Source of the DNA: Neorhizobium sp. UBA3556
GTDB lineage: Bacteria > Pseudomonadota > Alphaproteobacteria > Rhizobiales > Rhizobiaceae
Length of the DNA: 64,000 nucleotides
NCBI GenBank assembly: GCA_002376235.1
Contig: DFNX01000004.1
Coordinates: 124,001-188,000 of the forward strand
Direction: 5' to 3'
A program made the position numbers and the translations under genes. Positions 46,610-55,840 of this stretch are shown piece after piece; position 1 is the first letter of the stretch; the number at the start of each line of letters is the position of its first letter. Below the pieces are notes generated by a model that worked only from the letters and a program-made list of their open reading frames with translations, was not told the origin of the DNA and did not search any database.

Positions 46610-47558
46610 CGATCGCCAGGACGCCGAAAAGTCCGATCAGGAGCATGTCTGCAATGCGGGCGATTTTCAGCGCGTCATAGATGTCTTCATAGACCAGTTC
46701 GCTCCTGCCGCCTTCGCCCATATAGCTTGCCTCGATCATCTGGCCGCCATAACTGCGCGGGCCGGCAAGCGCGATGCCCAGCGCACCCGCCATCGCCGCT
46801 TCCGGCCAGCCGGCATTCGGCGAACGATGGTTTTTGGCATCGCGGCGGATCGCCTTGATGGCATTGCCGGGCGAAGCGTCGCGAATGAGAAATGCAGCAC
46901 CGACGAAAAGCGCGGCCGTCAACCGCGAGGCGGGCAGGTTGATCACGTCGTCGAAGCGTGCCGACGCCCAGCCGAAGGCCTCGTGGCGGGCAGAGCGATG
47001 GCCGATCATGCTGTCGGCGGTATTGGCCGCCTTGTAAGCAGCGCCGGCTGGCAGCCCACCAACACCCATCCAGAAGGCCGGGGCCACTACGCCATCGGAA
47101 AAATTCTCGGCCAGACTTTCGATCGCCGCGCGGCAGACGGCAGCCTCATCCAGCTGCTCCACATCACGCCCGACAATTCTGGATACCGCGGCGCGTCCCG
47201 CCGGCAGGCCATGGTGTTTGAGCGAGGAGGCGACGTCGCGCACATGCCGCTCGAGACTTTTCTGGGCCGGAAGGCTGGCGGCAACGAGGATGAGCAGGAT
47301 GGGGCCGAGAGGGATGGCAAGCAGCACATCCTGCAGCACGGCAGAGACCAGAATGACGACCGCCATCAGAACAACGAGTGCCTTTATGCCCATGCGCTTG
47401 CGCGTGGCAAAGTCATCGGTCTCGCGGTTCCATCGGCCATCGAGTTGCGATATCAGCCGGCCAATCCAGGTCACTGGATGGCCTATCAGCTTGAACAGCC
47501 AGTCGGGATAGCCGGTGAAGCGCTCCACGATCAGCGCGAAAAATGCGAGAAGGAACAT
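46593..47558 (-). CDS. cobD: Adenosylcobinamide-phosphate synthase (CobD/CbiB)
   Basis: A 321-residue integral membrane protein that joins the aminopropanol phosphate arm to adenosylcobyric acid. Landmarks: FTGYPDWLFKLIGHPVTWIG, ENFSDGVVAPAFW, NTADSMIGHRS, and the CbiB helices. Start at MFLLAFFALIVERF is preferred; the longer frame crosses the start of divergent cobC. Only 16 bases separate the two starts, so their promoters or leaders must overlap the coding regions. Confidence 0.93.
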   Translation of the reverse strand: MFLLAFFALIVERFTGYPDWLFKLIGHPVTWIGRLISQLDGRWNRETDDFATRKRMGIKALVVLMAVVILVSAVLQDVLLAIPLGPILLILVAASLPAQKSLERHVRDVASSLKHHGLPAGRAAVSRIVGRDVEQLDEAAVCRAAIESLAENFSDGVVAPAFWMGVGGLPAGAAYKAANTADSMIGHRSARHEAFGWASARFDDVINLPASRLTAALFVGAAFLIRDASPGNAIKAIRRDAKNHRSPNAGWPEAAMAGALGIALAGPRSYGGQMIEASYMGEGGRSELVYEDIYDALKIARIADMLLIGLFGVLAIVIWQV

Positions 47559-47574
47559 TGCTGTGGCAAACCCA

Positions 47575-48591
47575 ATGGATAAAGATGTCGATGGCGATCC
47601 GATCCAGCATGGCGGCAATCTCGCCAGGGCGCGCGCGCTGTTTCCTCAAGCGTCCGAGCCATGGATCGATCTTTCGACTGGTATCAACCCGTATTCCTAT
47701 CCGCATTCGCCGATCCCCGGCAATATTTTTGCACGCCTGCCGGAACCGGCATCCCTCGATGAGTTGAAGCTGATTGCGGCCGAGGTCTATCATGCTCCGT
47801 CACCGGCCCATGTGGCAGCCGGCCCCGGCACGCAGATCCTTTTGCCGATCGTTGCCTCGTTGATCGACGGACGAAAGGCTGCGATCCTGTCGCCCACCTA
47901 TGCGGAACATGCCCGCGCGGCAAAACTGGCCGGGTTCGACGTTACCGAAACCGATGATATCGATCAGCTCGGAAGGGCCGATCTCGCGGTCATCGTCAAT
48001 CCCAACAATCCCACCGGCCGTATTGTCGCGCGAGACAAACTGCTTTCGCTTGCCGCGATCATGCGTGAAAAAGGCGGTCTTCTGATCGTCGATGAAGCGT
48101 TCGGTGACGTTTCCGATGCCGAAAGCGTTGCCGATATGGTCGATATGGGCGGTCTTCTCGTCCTGCGCTCATTCGGCAAGTTTTATGGCATGGCAGGCTT
48201 GAGGCTCGGCTTTGCGATCTCCCGCCCGCAGATCGTCCGCACGGTCGAGACCCGGCTTGGCCCCTGGGCTGTGTCCGGTCCGGCGCTGTTCGTGGCGGCC
48301 GAGGCGTTAGCCGATCATGCATGGCAGGCCGATATGCGGCGGAAGCTGATGAATGATGCCGCGCGCCTTCATGCCTTGTTGCGCCATGCCGGCGTCACGG
48401 TTTTCGGAGGCACATCGCTGTTCTGCCTCGTTCGTGATCCGCACGCCCAAGCCCTTTACCTGCATCTTGGCGGTCACGGTATCATCACCCGCCGTTTCGA
48501 CGAACGTCCGGACGACCTCAGGATCGGGCTGCCGAGCAATGACGATTGGGAACGTCTGGAAAACGCGCTGGCGTCTTTCGTGAAAAACTAG
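47575..48591 (+). CDS. cobC: L-threonine-O-3-phosphate decarboxylase CobC
   Basis: A 338-residue class I/II aminotransferase-fold PLP enzyme that makes the aminopropanol arm. It shows HGGNLARARALFP, WIDLSTGINPY, VNPNNPTGR, VDEAFGDV and the PLP lysine in SFGKFYGMAGLRLGF. The ATG at 47575 gives the usual N terminus. Converges on the hydrolase gene with a 5-base gap. Confidence 0.92.
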   Translation: MDKDVDGDPIQHGGNLARARALFPQASEPWIDLSTGINPYSYPHSPIPGNIFARLPEPASLDELKLIAAEVYHAPSPAHVAAGPGTQILLPIVASLIDGRKAAILSPTYAEHARAAKLAGFDVTETDDIDQLGRADLAVIVNPNNPTGRIVARDKLLSLAAIMREKGGLLIVDEAFGDVSDAESVADMVDMGGLLVLRSFGKFYGMAGLRLGFAISRPQIVRTVETRLGPWAVSGPALFVAAEALADHAWQADMRRKLMNDAARLHALLRHAGVTVFGGTSLFCLVRDPHAQALYLHLGGHGIITRRFDERPDDLRIGLPSNDDWERLENALASFVKN

Positions 48592-48596
48592 CCAGG

Positions 48597-49436
48597 CTAG
48601 GCAGGCCAGATCTGCCGTTCACGGTTGAAGGCCCGGCGAATGAAATTGGCCGGCTCCATCCAGGTACCATTGGGATCCGGAAATGCCGGCTTGGCGCCCG
48701 AGGGTGGCAGGTATTCGCCATGCTCGTAGTCAAGCTTCCCGTCGATCTGCCAGGGCTGGACGGTATTGCCGATTGCCCTTGGTGGCCCACGGAAACCGAG
48801 CGCGCCCGAGAGCGGATTGCTGGTCGGGTCCAGAACATGACCAAAGAAATTGCCGAACGGAAAAGCCAGGCGAAGCACCAGGTCCTTTTCGGAGGCCAAC
48901 ACATAGATGTGCCCGGTTTTCCCGAACGCATCGGTATATTCCTTTTCGAGACAGGTCCGTTCTATGGCTGCTGCCATCAGGCAGGCCGATCGTGTTTCGC
49001 GATCCAGTCGCCGGATCGTCTCCAGAACCACCCGCGCACCCAGGCTGTGACTGGCGAAAGAAAAACTTGCCGCCTGCGTTAATTCGCGGTTGCAGAACGC
49101 GGCCAGCTTTTGCCCCGTCAGGTTCGCCGTCGGCTTCTCCACCGGGTAGCTGATGAAGCCGGCATGGGAATCGCCGGGCCATAATATACCGACGAAAACC
49201 GCGGAGGCGGGCAGGTTCAGAAGTGTCTCGAGCCGGGAAATTGCATGTACACCGTCGCTCTGCTTGTTGTTGTAACCGTGAATGACAAACAGAATATCGC
49301 GATTGGCCGTCAACTGGCTGAATGTCTCCCGTCTCACCGGAGACAGGACAAAGTTGCCATCGCTCTTCTGCATGGCCGGCGTCGCTGCGATGGCACCGCC
49401 AATCGGGGAAACCCGGAAATTGAGAAACAGCGTCAT
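48597..49436 (-). CDS. Alpha/beta hydrolase, DUF900-like, role unknown
   Basis: A 279-residue protein with ILFVIHGYNNK (oxyanion strand) and the nucleophile elbow FASHSLGARVV, resembling DUF900-type serine hydrolases that often act on lipids. No signal peptide or membrane helix is evident. It lies 8 bases after the gene for a predicted membrane protein (49445-50134), so the pair is probably one operon. I do not recognise a specific substrate. Confidence 0.7.
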   Translation of the reverse strand: MTLFLNFRVSPIGGAIAATPAMQKSDGNFVLSPVRRETFSQLTANRDILFVIHGYNNKQSDGVHAISRLETLLNLPASAVFVGILWPGDSHAGFISYPVEKPTANLTGQKLAAFCNRELTQAASFSFASHSLGARVVLETIRRLDRETRSACLMAAAIERTCLEKEYTDAFGKTGHIYVLASEKDLVLRLAFPFGNFFGHVLDPTSNPLSGALGFRGPPRAIGNTVQPWQIDGKLDYEHGEYLPPSGAKPAFPDPNGTWMEPANFIRRAFNRERQIWPA

Positions 49437-49444
49437 GATACGCC

Positions 49445-50134
49445 TTATCGCCTCACGGCCTTGAAGGCTCCTGCGGCCGTGGAAATTGCCGAGGATAGAT
49501 CCTTGGCAATCGGCGCGACCGGAACTGCGACGAGACCGATCAGGAAGGCCAGAGCAAAATGGGACGGCCCGAAATCAGTCGTGACGACCGCGGCCCCCAG
49601 TTCAGCCAGAATGATTGCAATTGCTGCAGCGGCGACCCGCGATGTATTGCGAAATTTCTGCTCGGCGCGCTCAAAGCCGGCATCCAGCCGTGCATCGATA
49701 ATTGCATCGAAGCGGGCCAGAACGGCCAGCTCTGTCTCGCTTGGCGTCTCACCACTTTCCATCTTCCTGGCAATTTCAACGAGAAGAGGGCTGTCGCTTG
49801 GAAGCACATAGCCGGAAATCGTTGCGGCAGTCCGGGCGTTGAAGCCGAGCCTTATCATATTTCTCGCGGCCGCCTTCTGCTCGGTTTTACCCATTCCGTT
49901 CAACCAATTCGCTTTCACAACGGAATAGGGCTGTTCGGCATCGATCGTCTTAAGCGCGGATTCGAACGGCTGAAGCGCCGAGCTGATGAAATGATAGCCG
50001 ACATTGGAGATGCCGCCGTTGAAAGGCTTGGTTGCATCCACAAGCCCGAAGGATGCCGTTCCCAGAGCGGCGACCGCCGACAGGGCGGTACCGAATTGAC
50101 CGAGGTCGATGCTCCCGATTTCTGCAATGGCCAT
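49445..50134 (-). CDS. Hypothetical protein with two C-terminal membrane helices
   Basis: A 229-residue protein I do not recognise. The first ~160 residues are mostly helical with an acidic/basic mix (RNMIRLGFNARTAATISGY; ESGETPSETELAVLARFDAI). Two hydrophobic segments follow at about 167-185 (VAAAAIAIILAELGAAVV) and 191-211 (HFALAFLIGLVAVPVAPIA). Codon use looks normal for the window. It is upstream of and almost touching the alpha/beta hydrolase gene, so it may anchor or regulate that enzyme. Confidence 0.65.
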   Translation of the reverse strand: MAIAEIGSIDLGQFGTALSAVAALGTASFGLVDATKPFNGGISNVGYHFISSALQPFESALKTIDAEQPYSVVKANWLNGMGKTEQKAAARNMIRLGFNARTAATISGYVLPSDSPLLVEIARKMESGETPSETELAVLARFDAIIDARLDAGFERAEQKFRNTSRVAAAAIAIILAELGAAVVTTDFGPSHFALAFLIGLVAVPVAPIAKDLSSAISTAAGAFKAVRR

Positions 50135-50251
50135 AAGATCCCTCGCTGATTGCCGCGACGCATCGTGACGGCGTCTCCGGCGATATTTTCCAGTGAGAGG
50201 AGAGTGAAGTATTTTTCACTTGGTTGCAATATTGATGAGCGCAACCTTTGG

Positions 50252-51244
50252 TTATTTGGGTGTGTCCCGCCAGGCACCCTGCGCATTCAGCACAGGCAGG
50301 GCGGTCGCCTCATAGACCCCGCGTGCCACGGCGCGTGCCGCCACGAGGGTGGCCAAGTGGCAGAGTTCGGCAAAGTCGGAAAGCTGGCCGAGAGGCTTCT
50401 TGCCAGTGGCGGCGGAAAAGATCGTGTCGCCGTCGCCGGGCAAATGCGCCGGCAGCACGGCGCGGGCGAGCCCGTCATGCGCCATGATCGACAGGCGATG
50501 CGCCTGCGCCTTGGTCAGTACGGCGTCGGTAGCGATCACGCCGATCGTCGTCGCGGTCAAAGTGAGACCTTTCATCCGTAGCGCGGAGTGATCTTCGGTG
50601 AAAGTCGGCGGCAGCCCACAAGCACCGAATTCGTCATTCCGCTCGAAGGGTGCAGCCCAGAAATACGGCCCCGCGCCAACGGTGGCCGAACCCATGGCGT
50701 TGACAGCCAGCAGAGCCGCAATCCGGTGGCCGGAGGAGGTGACGGCGCTTGCCGAGCCGATCCCGCCCTTGAAATTTGCGGTTGTCGCCCCCGTTCCGGC
50801 GCCCACCGTGCCAAGCGCAAATGCGCCTTTGCCTGCCGCCTGAAAGGCATCATAGCCCATCTCTCGATAAGGCGAATGCAGGCCCCAGTCCTTTTCGCCG
50901 CCGTTCAACAGATCCATCAGGATCGCTTGCGGCACGATCGGCACTCTTGTCGTGCCGACTTCCAGACCACGCCCGATCTGGCGCAATCCCGCCTGCACGC
51001 CGCCGGCAGCATCCAGCCCGAATGCCGAGCCACCCGACAGTACGAAGGCATCGACGGCCTGGACCGTCATCGACGGATCGAGGAGAGCTGTATCGCGCCC
51101 GCCCGGCGCGCCGCCCAGAACCGAGCCGGAGGCAATTGCCGGCTGGTCGAAAATGATGGCCGTGACGCCCGAGCCGAGCACGAGATCGGTGGCATGGCCA
51201 ACGGCCACGCCTTCTATATCGGTCAGAAGGTTCAAAAGCGTCAC
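50252..51244 (-). CDS. P1-family peptidase (DmpA/aminopeptidase-esterase type)
   Basis: A 330-residue protein with IEGVAVGHATD, SGGSAFGLDAAGGVQ, GTVGAGTGATT and ATDAVLTKAQAHRLSIMAHDGLAR, the signature blocks of the P1 (DmpA/OAT-like) family of self-processing peptidases. Family members cleave short peptides, beta-peptides or amides. GTG at 51244 is the likely start since it is just past the amaB-like stop; the longer frame runs into that gene. Confidence 0.87.
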   Translation of the reverse strand: MTLLNLLTDIEGVAVGHATDLVLGSGVTAIIFDQPAIASGSVLGGAPGGRDTALLDPSMTVQAVDAFVLSGGSAFGLDAAGGVQAGLRQIGRGLEVGTTRVPIVPQAILMDLLNGGEKDWGLHSPYREMGYDAFQAAGKGAFALGTVGAGTGATTANFKGGIGSASAVTSSGHRIAALLAVNAMGSATVGAGPYFWAAPFERNDEFGACGLPPTFTEDHSALRMKGLTLTATTIGVIATDAVLTKAQAHRLSIMAHDGLARAVLPAHLPGDGDTIFSAATGKKPLGQLSDFAELCHLATLVAARAVARGVYEATALPVLNAQGAWRDTPK

Positions 51245-51254
51245 GGTATTCTCG

Positions 51255-52796
51255 TTACTCGATGTCGAACTTGACGCCCTGTGCCAGCGGCAGGGTGCGT
51301 CCATAGTTCAGCGTGTTGGTGGCGCGGCGCATATAGGCCCTCCAGGCGTCCGAGCCGGATTCACGACCGCCGCCGGTCTCTTTTTCGCCGCCGAATGCGC
51401 CGCCGATCTCGGCACCGGAGGGGCCGATATTGACATTGGCAATGCCGCAATCCGAGCCACGCGCAGAGACGAAAGTTTCCGCCTCACGCATGTCGTTGGT
51501 GAAGATCGACGACGACAGGCCCTGCGGCACGTCGTTATGCAGCGCCAGCGCTTCATCGAAGGTCGAATATTTCATCACGTAAAGGATCGGTGCGAAGGTC
51601 TCTTCCTTCACCGTGTCCGTCTGGCTCGGCATCTCGACGATTGCCGGGCGAACGTAATAGGCATCAGCCGCTTCCGCATCCAGCACGCGTTCGCCACCGA
51701 CCACCTCGCCGCCGGCAGCCTTCGCTGCCTGAAGCGCTGCCTGCATCTTGTCGAAGGCAGCCTTGTCGATCAGCGGGCCGACGAGATTGCCATCGGTGAG
51801 CGGCGAGCCGATGGTCACCGACTGATAGGCCTTTGCAAGGCGGGGAACGAGCGCGTCATAAACGCTGTCATGGACGAAGAGGCGGCGCAGCGTCGTGCAG
51901 CGCTGGCCGGCCGTGCCCATGGCGGCGAAGGCGACACCGCGCAGCGTCAGGTCGAGATCGGCCGTCGGGGTAACGATTGCGGCATTGTTGCCGCCGAGTT
52001 CGAGGATCGAGCGGGCGAAACGCTGCGCGAGCTTCGGCCCGACTTCGCGGCCCATGCGGGTCGAGCCGGTAGCGGAAACCAGCGGCACTTTTTCATGGTC
52101 GACCAGCGCTTCACCGATCTCGCGGCCGCCGATCAGCAGAGTCGAGAGATTTTTCGGGGCAGTGCCGCCATCGGCGATGTAGCGGGCCAACGCCTTGTCG
52201 AAGATCGCCTGGGTGGCAAGCGCCGTCAGAGGCGTCTTTTCCGATGGCTTCCAGACGGTGGAGTTGCCACAGACGATGGCGAGCGCCGAGTTCCACGACC
52301 AGACGGCGACCGGGAAGTTGAAGGCCGAAATAATGCCGATGACGCCCAGCGGATGCCAGGTTTCCATCATCCGGTGCTCGGACCGTTCAGTGGCGATCGT
52401 CAGACCATAGAGCTGGCGGGAGAGGCCGACGGCGAAATCGCAGATGTCGATCATTTCCTGCACTTCGCCGAGACCTTCGGAGGTCACCTTGCCGACCTCG
52501 ATCGAGACGAGGCGGCCGAGTGCCGCCTTGCCTGCGCGCAGCTCCTCGCCGAGCAGGCGGATCAGTTCCCCACGCTTGGGCGCCGGCACGAGACGCCATT
52601 CGAGAAAGGCGTCATGGGCTGCATCGATGGCCTTCTTCGCATCCGCTGCACTTAACTCCGGCAGCTTGCCGATCTCGGTGCCCGAAATCGGCGAGCGAAC
52701 GGCAAGCGTGCCACCCTTGTATTTGTCGGAGGTTACGCCGAGATCGGCAAAGATCTTGTTCACTTCGGCGGCGAGGTCGAGTTTGGCGAGCGTCAT
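51255..52796 (-). CDS. amaB: Aldehyde dehydrogenase, alpha-aminoadipic semialdehyde type (AmaB/ALDH7-like)
   Basis: A 513-residue NAD-dependent dehydrogenase. ALDH landmarks: SAFNFPVAVWSWN, GNSTVWKPSEKTPL, ELGGNNAAIV with the general base Glu, and TAGQRCTTLRR with the nucleophile Cys. The SRQLYGLTIATERS and ALDH7-type SGAEIGGAFGGEKETGGGRE stretches point to the antiquitin/AmaB group, which oxidises 2-aminoadipate semialdehyde in lysine breakdown. Start at MTLAKLDLA (ATG 52796). Downstream of the amaA-like oxidase. Confidence 0.87.
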   Translation of the reverse strand: MTLAKLDLAAEVNKIFADLGVTSDKYKGGTLAVRSPISGTEIGKLPELSAADAKKAIDAAHDAFLEWRLVPAPKRGELIRLLGEELRAGKAALGRLVSIEVGKVTSEGLGEVQEMIDICDFAVGLSRQLYGLTIATERSEHRMMETWHPLGVIGIISAFNFPVAVWSWNSALAIVCGNSTVWKPSEKTPLTALATQAIFDKALARYIADGGTAPKNLSTLLIGGREIGEALVDHEKVPLVSATGSTRMGREVGPKLAQRFARSILELGGNNAAIVTPTADLDLTLRGVAFAAMGTAGQRCTTLRRLFVHDSVYDALVPRLAKAYQSVTIGSPLTDGNLVGPLIDKAAFDKMQAALQAAKAAGGEVVGGERVLDAEAADAYYVRPAIVEMPSQTDTVKEETFAPILYVMKYSTFDEALALHNDVPQGLSSSIFTNDMREAETFVSARGSDCGIANVNIGPSGAEIGGAFGGEKETGGGRESGSDAWRAYMRRATNTLNYGRTLPLAQGVKFDIE

Positions 52797-52875
52797 ATCG
52801 GTCTCCGGATCTCTTCTTGGAGGGCAATCTACAAGTCGGCGGCGTTTTCGCAACATCCGTCGATGCGGGGATGTT

Positions 52876-54159
52876 TCAAAACCGTTCAGTGGCAAAATGC
52901 GCGATCTGTGCGCCTGCTTCGTAATAGGCTTCCTTTATCGGGCGGAAGCTTGCTTCCTTCACTTCTGTCAGGGGTAGCGGCAGGTCTGCTTCGGCGATAT
53001 CGCCCAGAATGTAGTTGGCTAGAACTTTGCCGAATGTCGAACCCGGCGAAATGCCGCGGCCATTGTAACCGGAAAAACCAATGACATTGGTGCCGAAACG
53101 GTGGAAACGGGGCAGCGCATTGTCGGTCATGCCGATCTTGCCGTACCATTCGGCCTCGAATTCGACGTCTCCCAATTGCGGGAACAGCCGCTTCAGCGAA
53201 CGGCGCGCCCAGGCCTTGTGAACCGCGATACCGGTGCCGCGCAATGCGCCCACCGAACCGAACACGAGCCTTCCGGCCTGATCCATGCGAAACGAAGACA
53301 GCACTTCCTTCGTATCCCAGCATCCCTCGCAATTGGGCAGGATCGAGCGCCGCAGATTGGCGGAAAGCGGCCTGGTCGCAAGGTTGAAATAGGGGAGGTG
53401 AACCTGTTCGCGCCGCACTTGCGCCCACGGCCCCGTCGAATAGGCATCCGTCGCAACGATCACCCAATCGGCGGAAACCTGGCCCTCAGCCGTGCTGACG
53501 ATGCGTTTGCCGCCCGCCTCGCCGGTCGATATAACGGGGCTGCCGGTATGCAGCTTTGCGCCGGCCTTGAGGGCCGCATGCGCCAGTCCGCGGGCATAGC
53601 CGAGCGGCTGCAGCGTGCCGGCGCGCATGTCGAGCAGCGATCCGATATAGGCCCTGGTACCGATCCGGCGCTCGGTCTCGGTGGCGTCGAGGACAGTCAC
53701 CGGTGCACCGCGTTTCTGCCACTGGCTGGCGCGCTCTTCCAGCTCCTTCATGCCTTCCGCGCCGACCGCGCAATGCAGCGTGCCGTTCGTCTCGAGTTCG
53801 CAGGCAATCTCGTGCTTCTCAATCAGTTCGCGCACCAGATAGGGGCCGTTGCCCAGAAGATCGAGCGCGCGTTCGCCGTAATGCTCACCGAGTTCCTTGG
53901 GAAAATCATCCGGCATCACCCACATGCCGGCATTGATCAGGCCGACATTTCGCCCGGCACCGCCGAAACCGATTTCTGCTGCTTCCAGAAGCACGACGTT
54001 GGTGCCGCGCTCGGCCAGATGCAGGGCTGCGGACAGGCCGGTATAACCCCCGCCGACGATCACGACATCGGCGGTGATGTTTCCCTTGCACGGTGTCGTC
54101 ACGGGTGCAGGCGGCGCGGTCCTCTCCCAGAGGCCGTGCGAGCGTGGATCGTTCAGCAT
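52876..54159 (-). CDS. amaA: FAD-dependent oxidoreductase, L-pipecolate oxidase-like (AmaA)
   Basis: A 427-residue DAO-family flavoprotein with VVIVGGGYTGLSAALHLAE (FAD-binding dinucleotide fold, about residue 32), LLEAAEIGFGGAGRN, and a C-terminal FSGYNGRGISPGSTFGK. In Pseudomonas amaA (pipecolate oxidase) and amaB lie together; the same pairing here suggests oxidation of pipecolate or a related cyclic/secondary amine from lysine. The substrate is inferred from the neighbour. Confidence 0.8.
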   Translation of the reverse strand: MLNDPRSHGLWERTAPPAPVTTPCKGNITADVVIVGGGYTGLSAALHLAERGTNVVLLEAAEIGFGGAGRNVGLINAGMWVMPDDFPKELGEHYGERALDLLGNGPYLVRELIEKHEIACELETNGTLHCAVGAEGMKELEERASQWQKRGAPVTVLDATETERRIGTRAYIGSLLDMRAGTLQPLGYARGLAHAALKAGAKLHTGSPVISTGEAGGKRIVSTAEGQVSADWVIVATDAYSTGPWAQVRREQVHLPYFNLATRPLSANLRRSILPNCEGCWDTKEVLSSFRMDQAGRLVFGSVGALRGTGIAVHKAWARRSLKRLFPQLGDVEFEAEWYGKIGMTDNALPRFHRFGTNVIGFSGYNGRGISPGSTFGKVLANYILGDIAEADLPLPLTEVKEASFRPIKEAYYEAGAQIAHFATERF

Positions 54160-54257
54160 GAAGAGTTCCCGATTTTTATCGTTTTCTCGACTTTACAGAG
54201 GCGATTTCGCGATGAATATCGACATAAAATCATCAGGTCATTCACTGGAGGAATGAC

Positions 54258-55181
54258 ATGCTTCCGCCCAGACGCTTCCTTCCGTCCTTCTCATTGCTCT
54301 CCGCCTTCGAGGCGGCGGCCCGTACCGGAAGCGTCACGGCTGCGGCAAACGAGCTCGGCCTCACTCAGAGCGCCGTCAGCCGGCAGATCTCGGCCTTAGA
54401 AAAACAGCTCGGCGTGGCGCTGTTCCTGCGCGAGCGGCAGACGATCCGGCTGACGCTTGCGGGTGACGCCTATGCGCGTGAAGTCCGCGAGGCCTTGCGG
54501 CGCATCTCCAACGCTTCGCTCAATCTCAGGGCCAATCCAGCGGGCGGCACGCTCAACCTTGCCATCCTGCCGTTTTTCGGCACGCGGTGGCTGACCCCGC
54601 GGATCGGAAAATTCCTGGATCGGCATCCCGGCATGGTGGTCAACCTGATCACCCGGCTCGAACCCTTCGATTTCCGCTTCGATACGCTCGATGCCGCGAT
54701 CCATTTCGGCCAGGCGCGCTGGCCGGGGGCGGCGCTGAGTTTCCTGATGGACGAACAGACGGTGGCGGCCTGCAGCCCCGAATTCCGCAGGCGGCATGAT
54801 CTGGCAGCCCCCGGAGATCTGCTGAAAGCGCCGCTTCTGCATCTGAGCACGCGGCCGGATGCCTGGGAACTTTGGCTGCACCAAAACAATGTTCCGTTCG
54901 ATACGGTGCATGGCATGTTGTTCGACCAGTTCACCACCATGGTCGAGGCGGCGCGATCGGGCTTGGGCGCGGCGCTTCTGCCCCGTTTCCTGATCGAGCG
55001 GGAACTTGAGGAGGGCCAGCTTGTGCTCGCCGCCGATGCGGAACCGATGCCGACCGGCCAATATTACCTCGCCTATCTGCCCGACCGGGCGAATTATCCG
55101 CCGCTTGCCGCTTTTCGTGACTGGATCGCCGAAGAGATCAGGTCGGATATGCTTGCGCCGGCTTCGCGCATCGGCCAATAG
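54258..55181 (+). CDS. LysR-family transcriptional regulator (GcvA-like)
   Basis: A 307-residue regulator: winged HTH at residues 8-67 (FEAAARTGSVTAAANELGL, QSAVSRQISALEKQLG), then a periplasmic-binding-like effector domain. It is divergent from the amaA-like gene by 98 bases and is the likely controller of amaA-amaB. The PPRRFLPSF N terminus resembles the GcvA subgroup. Confidence 0.88.
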   Translation: MLPPRRFLPSFSLLSAFEAAARTGSVTAAANELGLTQSAVSRQISALEKQLGVALFLRERQTIRLTLAGDAYAREVREALRRISNASLNLRANPAGGTLNLAILPFFGTRWLTPRIGKFLDRHPGMVVNLITRLEPFDFRFDTLDAAIHFGQARWPGAALSFLMDEQTVAACSPEFRRRHDLAAPGDLLKAPLLHLSTRPDAWELWLHQNNVPFDTVHGMLFDQFTTMVEAARSGLGAALLPRFLIERELEEGQLVLAADAEPMPTGQYYLAYLPDRANYPPLAAFRDWIAEEIRSDMLAPASRIGQ

Positions 55182-55248
55182 TCGGTCATAGATTTTTCGC
55201 GGCGCCAACAGCCGCTCCATCAGTCAGTCCATAAGGCAGGCGATCCCC

Positions 55249-55485
55249 ATGAAACCAATCTTCCTGCAGCTCCGTTGCAAGCCCGGCAAGACCTATGAGG
55301 TTGCCGACGCCATCTACAAGACGGAACTGGTATCCGAGCTTTATTCCACCAGCGGCGAATGGGATCTGCTCTTGAAGGTCTATATCAGCGACGAGGCCGA
55401 GATCGGCCGTTTCGTCAACGAAAAGATCGCCTGCATTCCAGGCATCGAGCGGTCGCTGACAACGATCACGTTCACGGCTTTCTGA
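55249..55485 (+). CDS. Stand-alone Lrp/AsnC ligand-binding (RAM) domain protein
   Basis: A 78-residue protein consisting of only the C-terminal effector domain of Lrp/AsnC regulators (MKPIFLQLRCKPGKTYEVAD, SGEWDLLLKVYI, GIERSLTTITF). It has no DNA-binding domain. Such proteins assemble as rings that bind amino acids and may modulate full-length Lrp proteins. Its place after the LysR gene and near the lysine-degradation pair suits amino-acid sensing. Confidence 0.87.
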   Translation: MKPIFLQLRCKPGKTYEVADAIYKTELVSELYSTSGEWDLLLKVYISDEAEIGRFVNEKIACIPGIERSLTTITFTAF

Positions 55486-55514
55486 GCCGGAACTCATCGA
55501 TAGACGACCAAAAC

Positions 55515-55539
55515 AAAAGCCGCCTCGAGGGCGGCTTTT
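55515..55539 (+). terminator. Terminator after the Lrp-domain gene
   Basis: AAAAGCCGCC and GGCGGCTTTT form a 10-base perfect stem with a 5-base loop, 30 bases after the stop, ending in T4. It can also serve the converging small gene at 55565-55762. Confidence 0.85.
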
Positions 55540-55564
55540 CTGCATCTGGGATCGGGACGTCACA

Positions 55565-55762
55565 CTAAACGTGTGCGACCGGTGCCGAATTTCTCGATGC
55601 CACCAGTTTGCTGATCGCGAGGCGCACATCGTCGGCCGAATCGAAACGCTGTTCGTCGAGGTCGATGACGTGGAACTTCACCGCGATGAATTTCAAACGG
55701 TCTTCATCCGGGATGACGATGCCGACGGGCTCGCCGGCGAATTTGATGACTTGCTTCTGCAT
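55565..55762 (-). CDS. Small conserved-looking hypothetical protein
   Basis: A 65-residue protein (MQKQVIKFAGEPVGIVIPDE, later LKFIAVKFHVIDLDEQRF) with a good GGGAG ribosome site 8 bases before the ATG. The compact beta-rich pattern looks like a real folded domain rather than a random frame. Function unknown. Confidence 0.65.
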   Translation of the reverse strand: MQKQVIKFAGEPVGIVIPDEDRLKFIAVKFHVIDLDEQRFDSADDVRLAISKLVASRNSAPVAHV

Positions 55763-55840
55763 GGGTAAACTCCCGTATTGGCTGCAGAGCATGCAGCGCA
55801 AGACGAATGATAATTTCAGGAACGAATTGAACCGGAAGCG

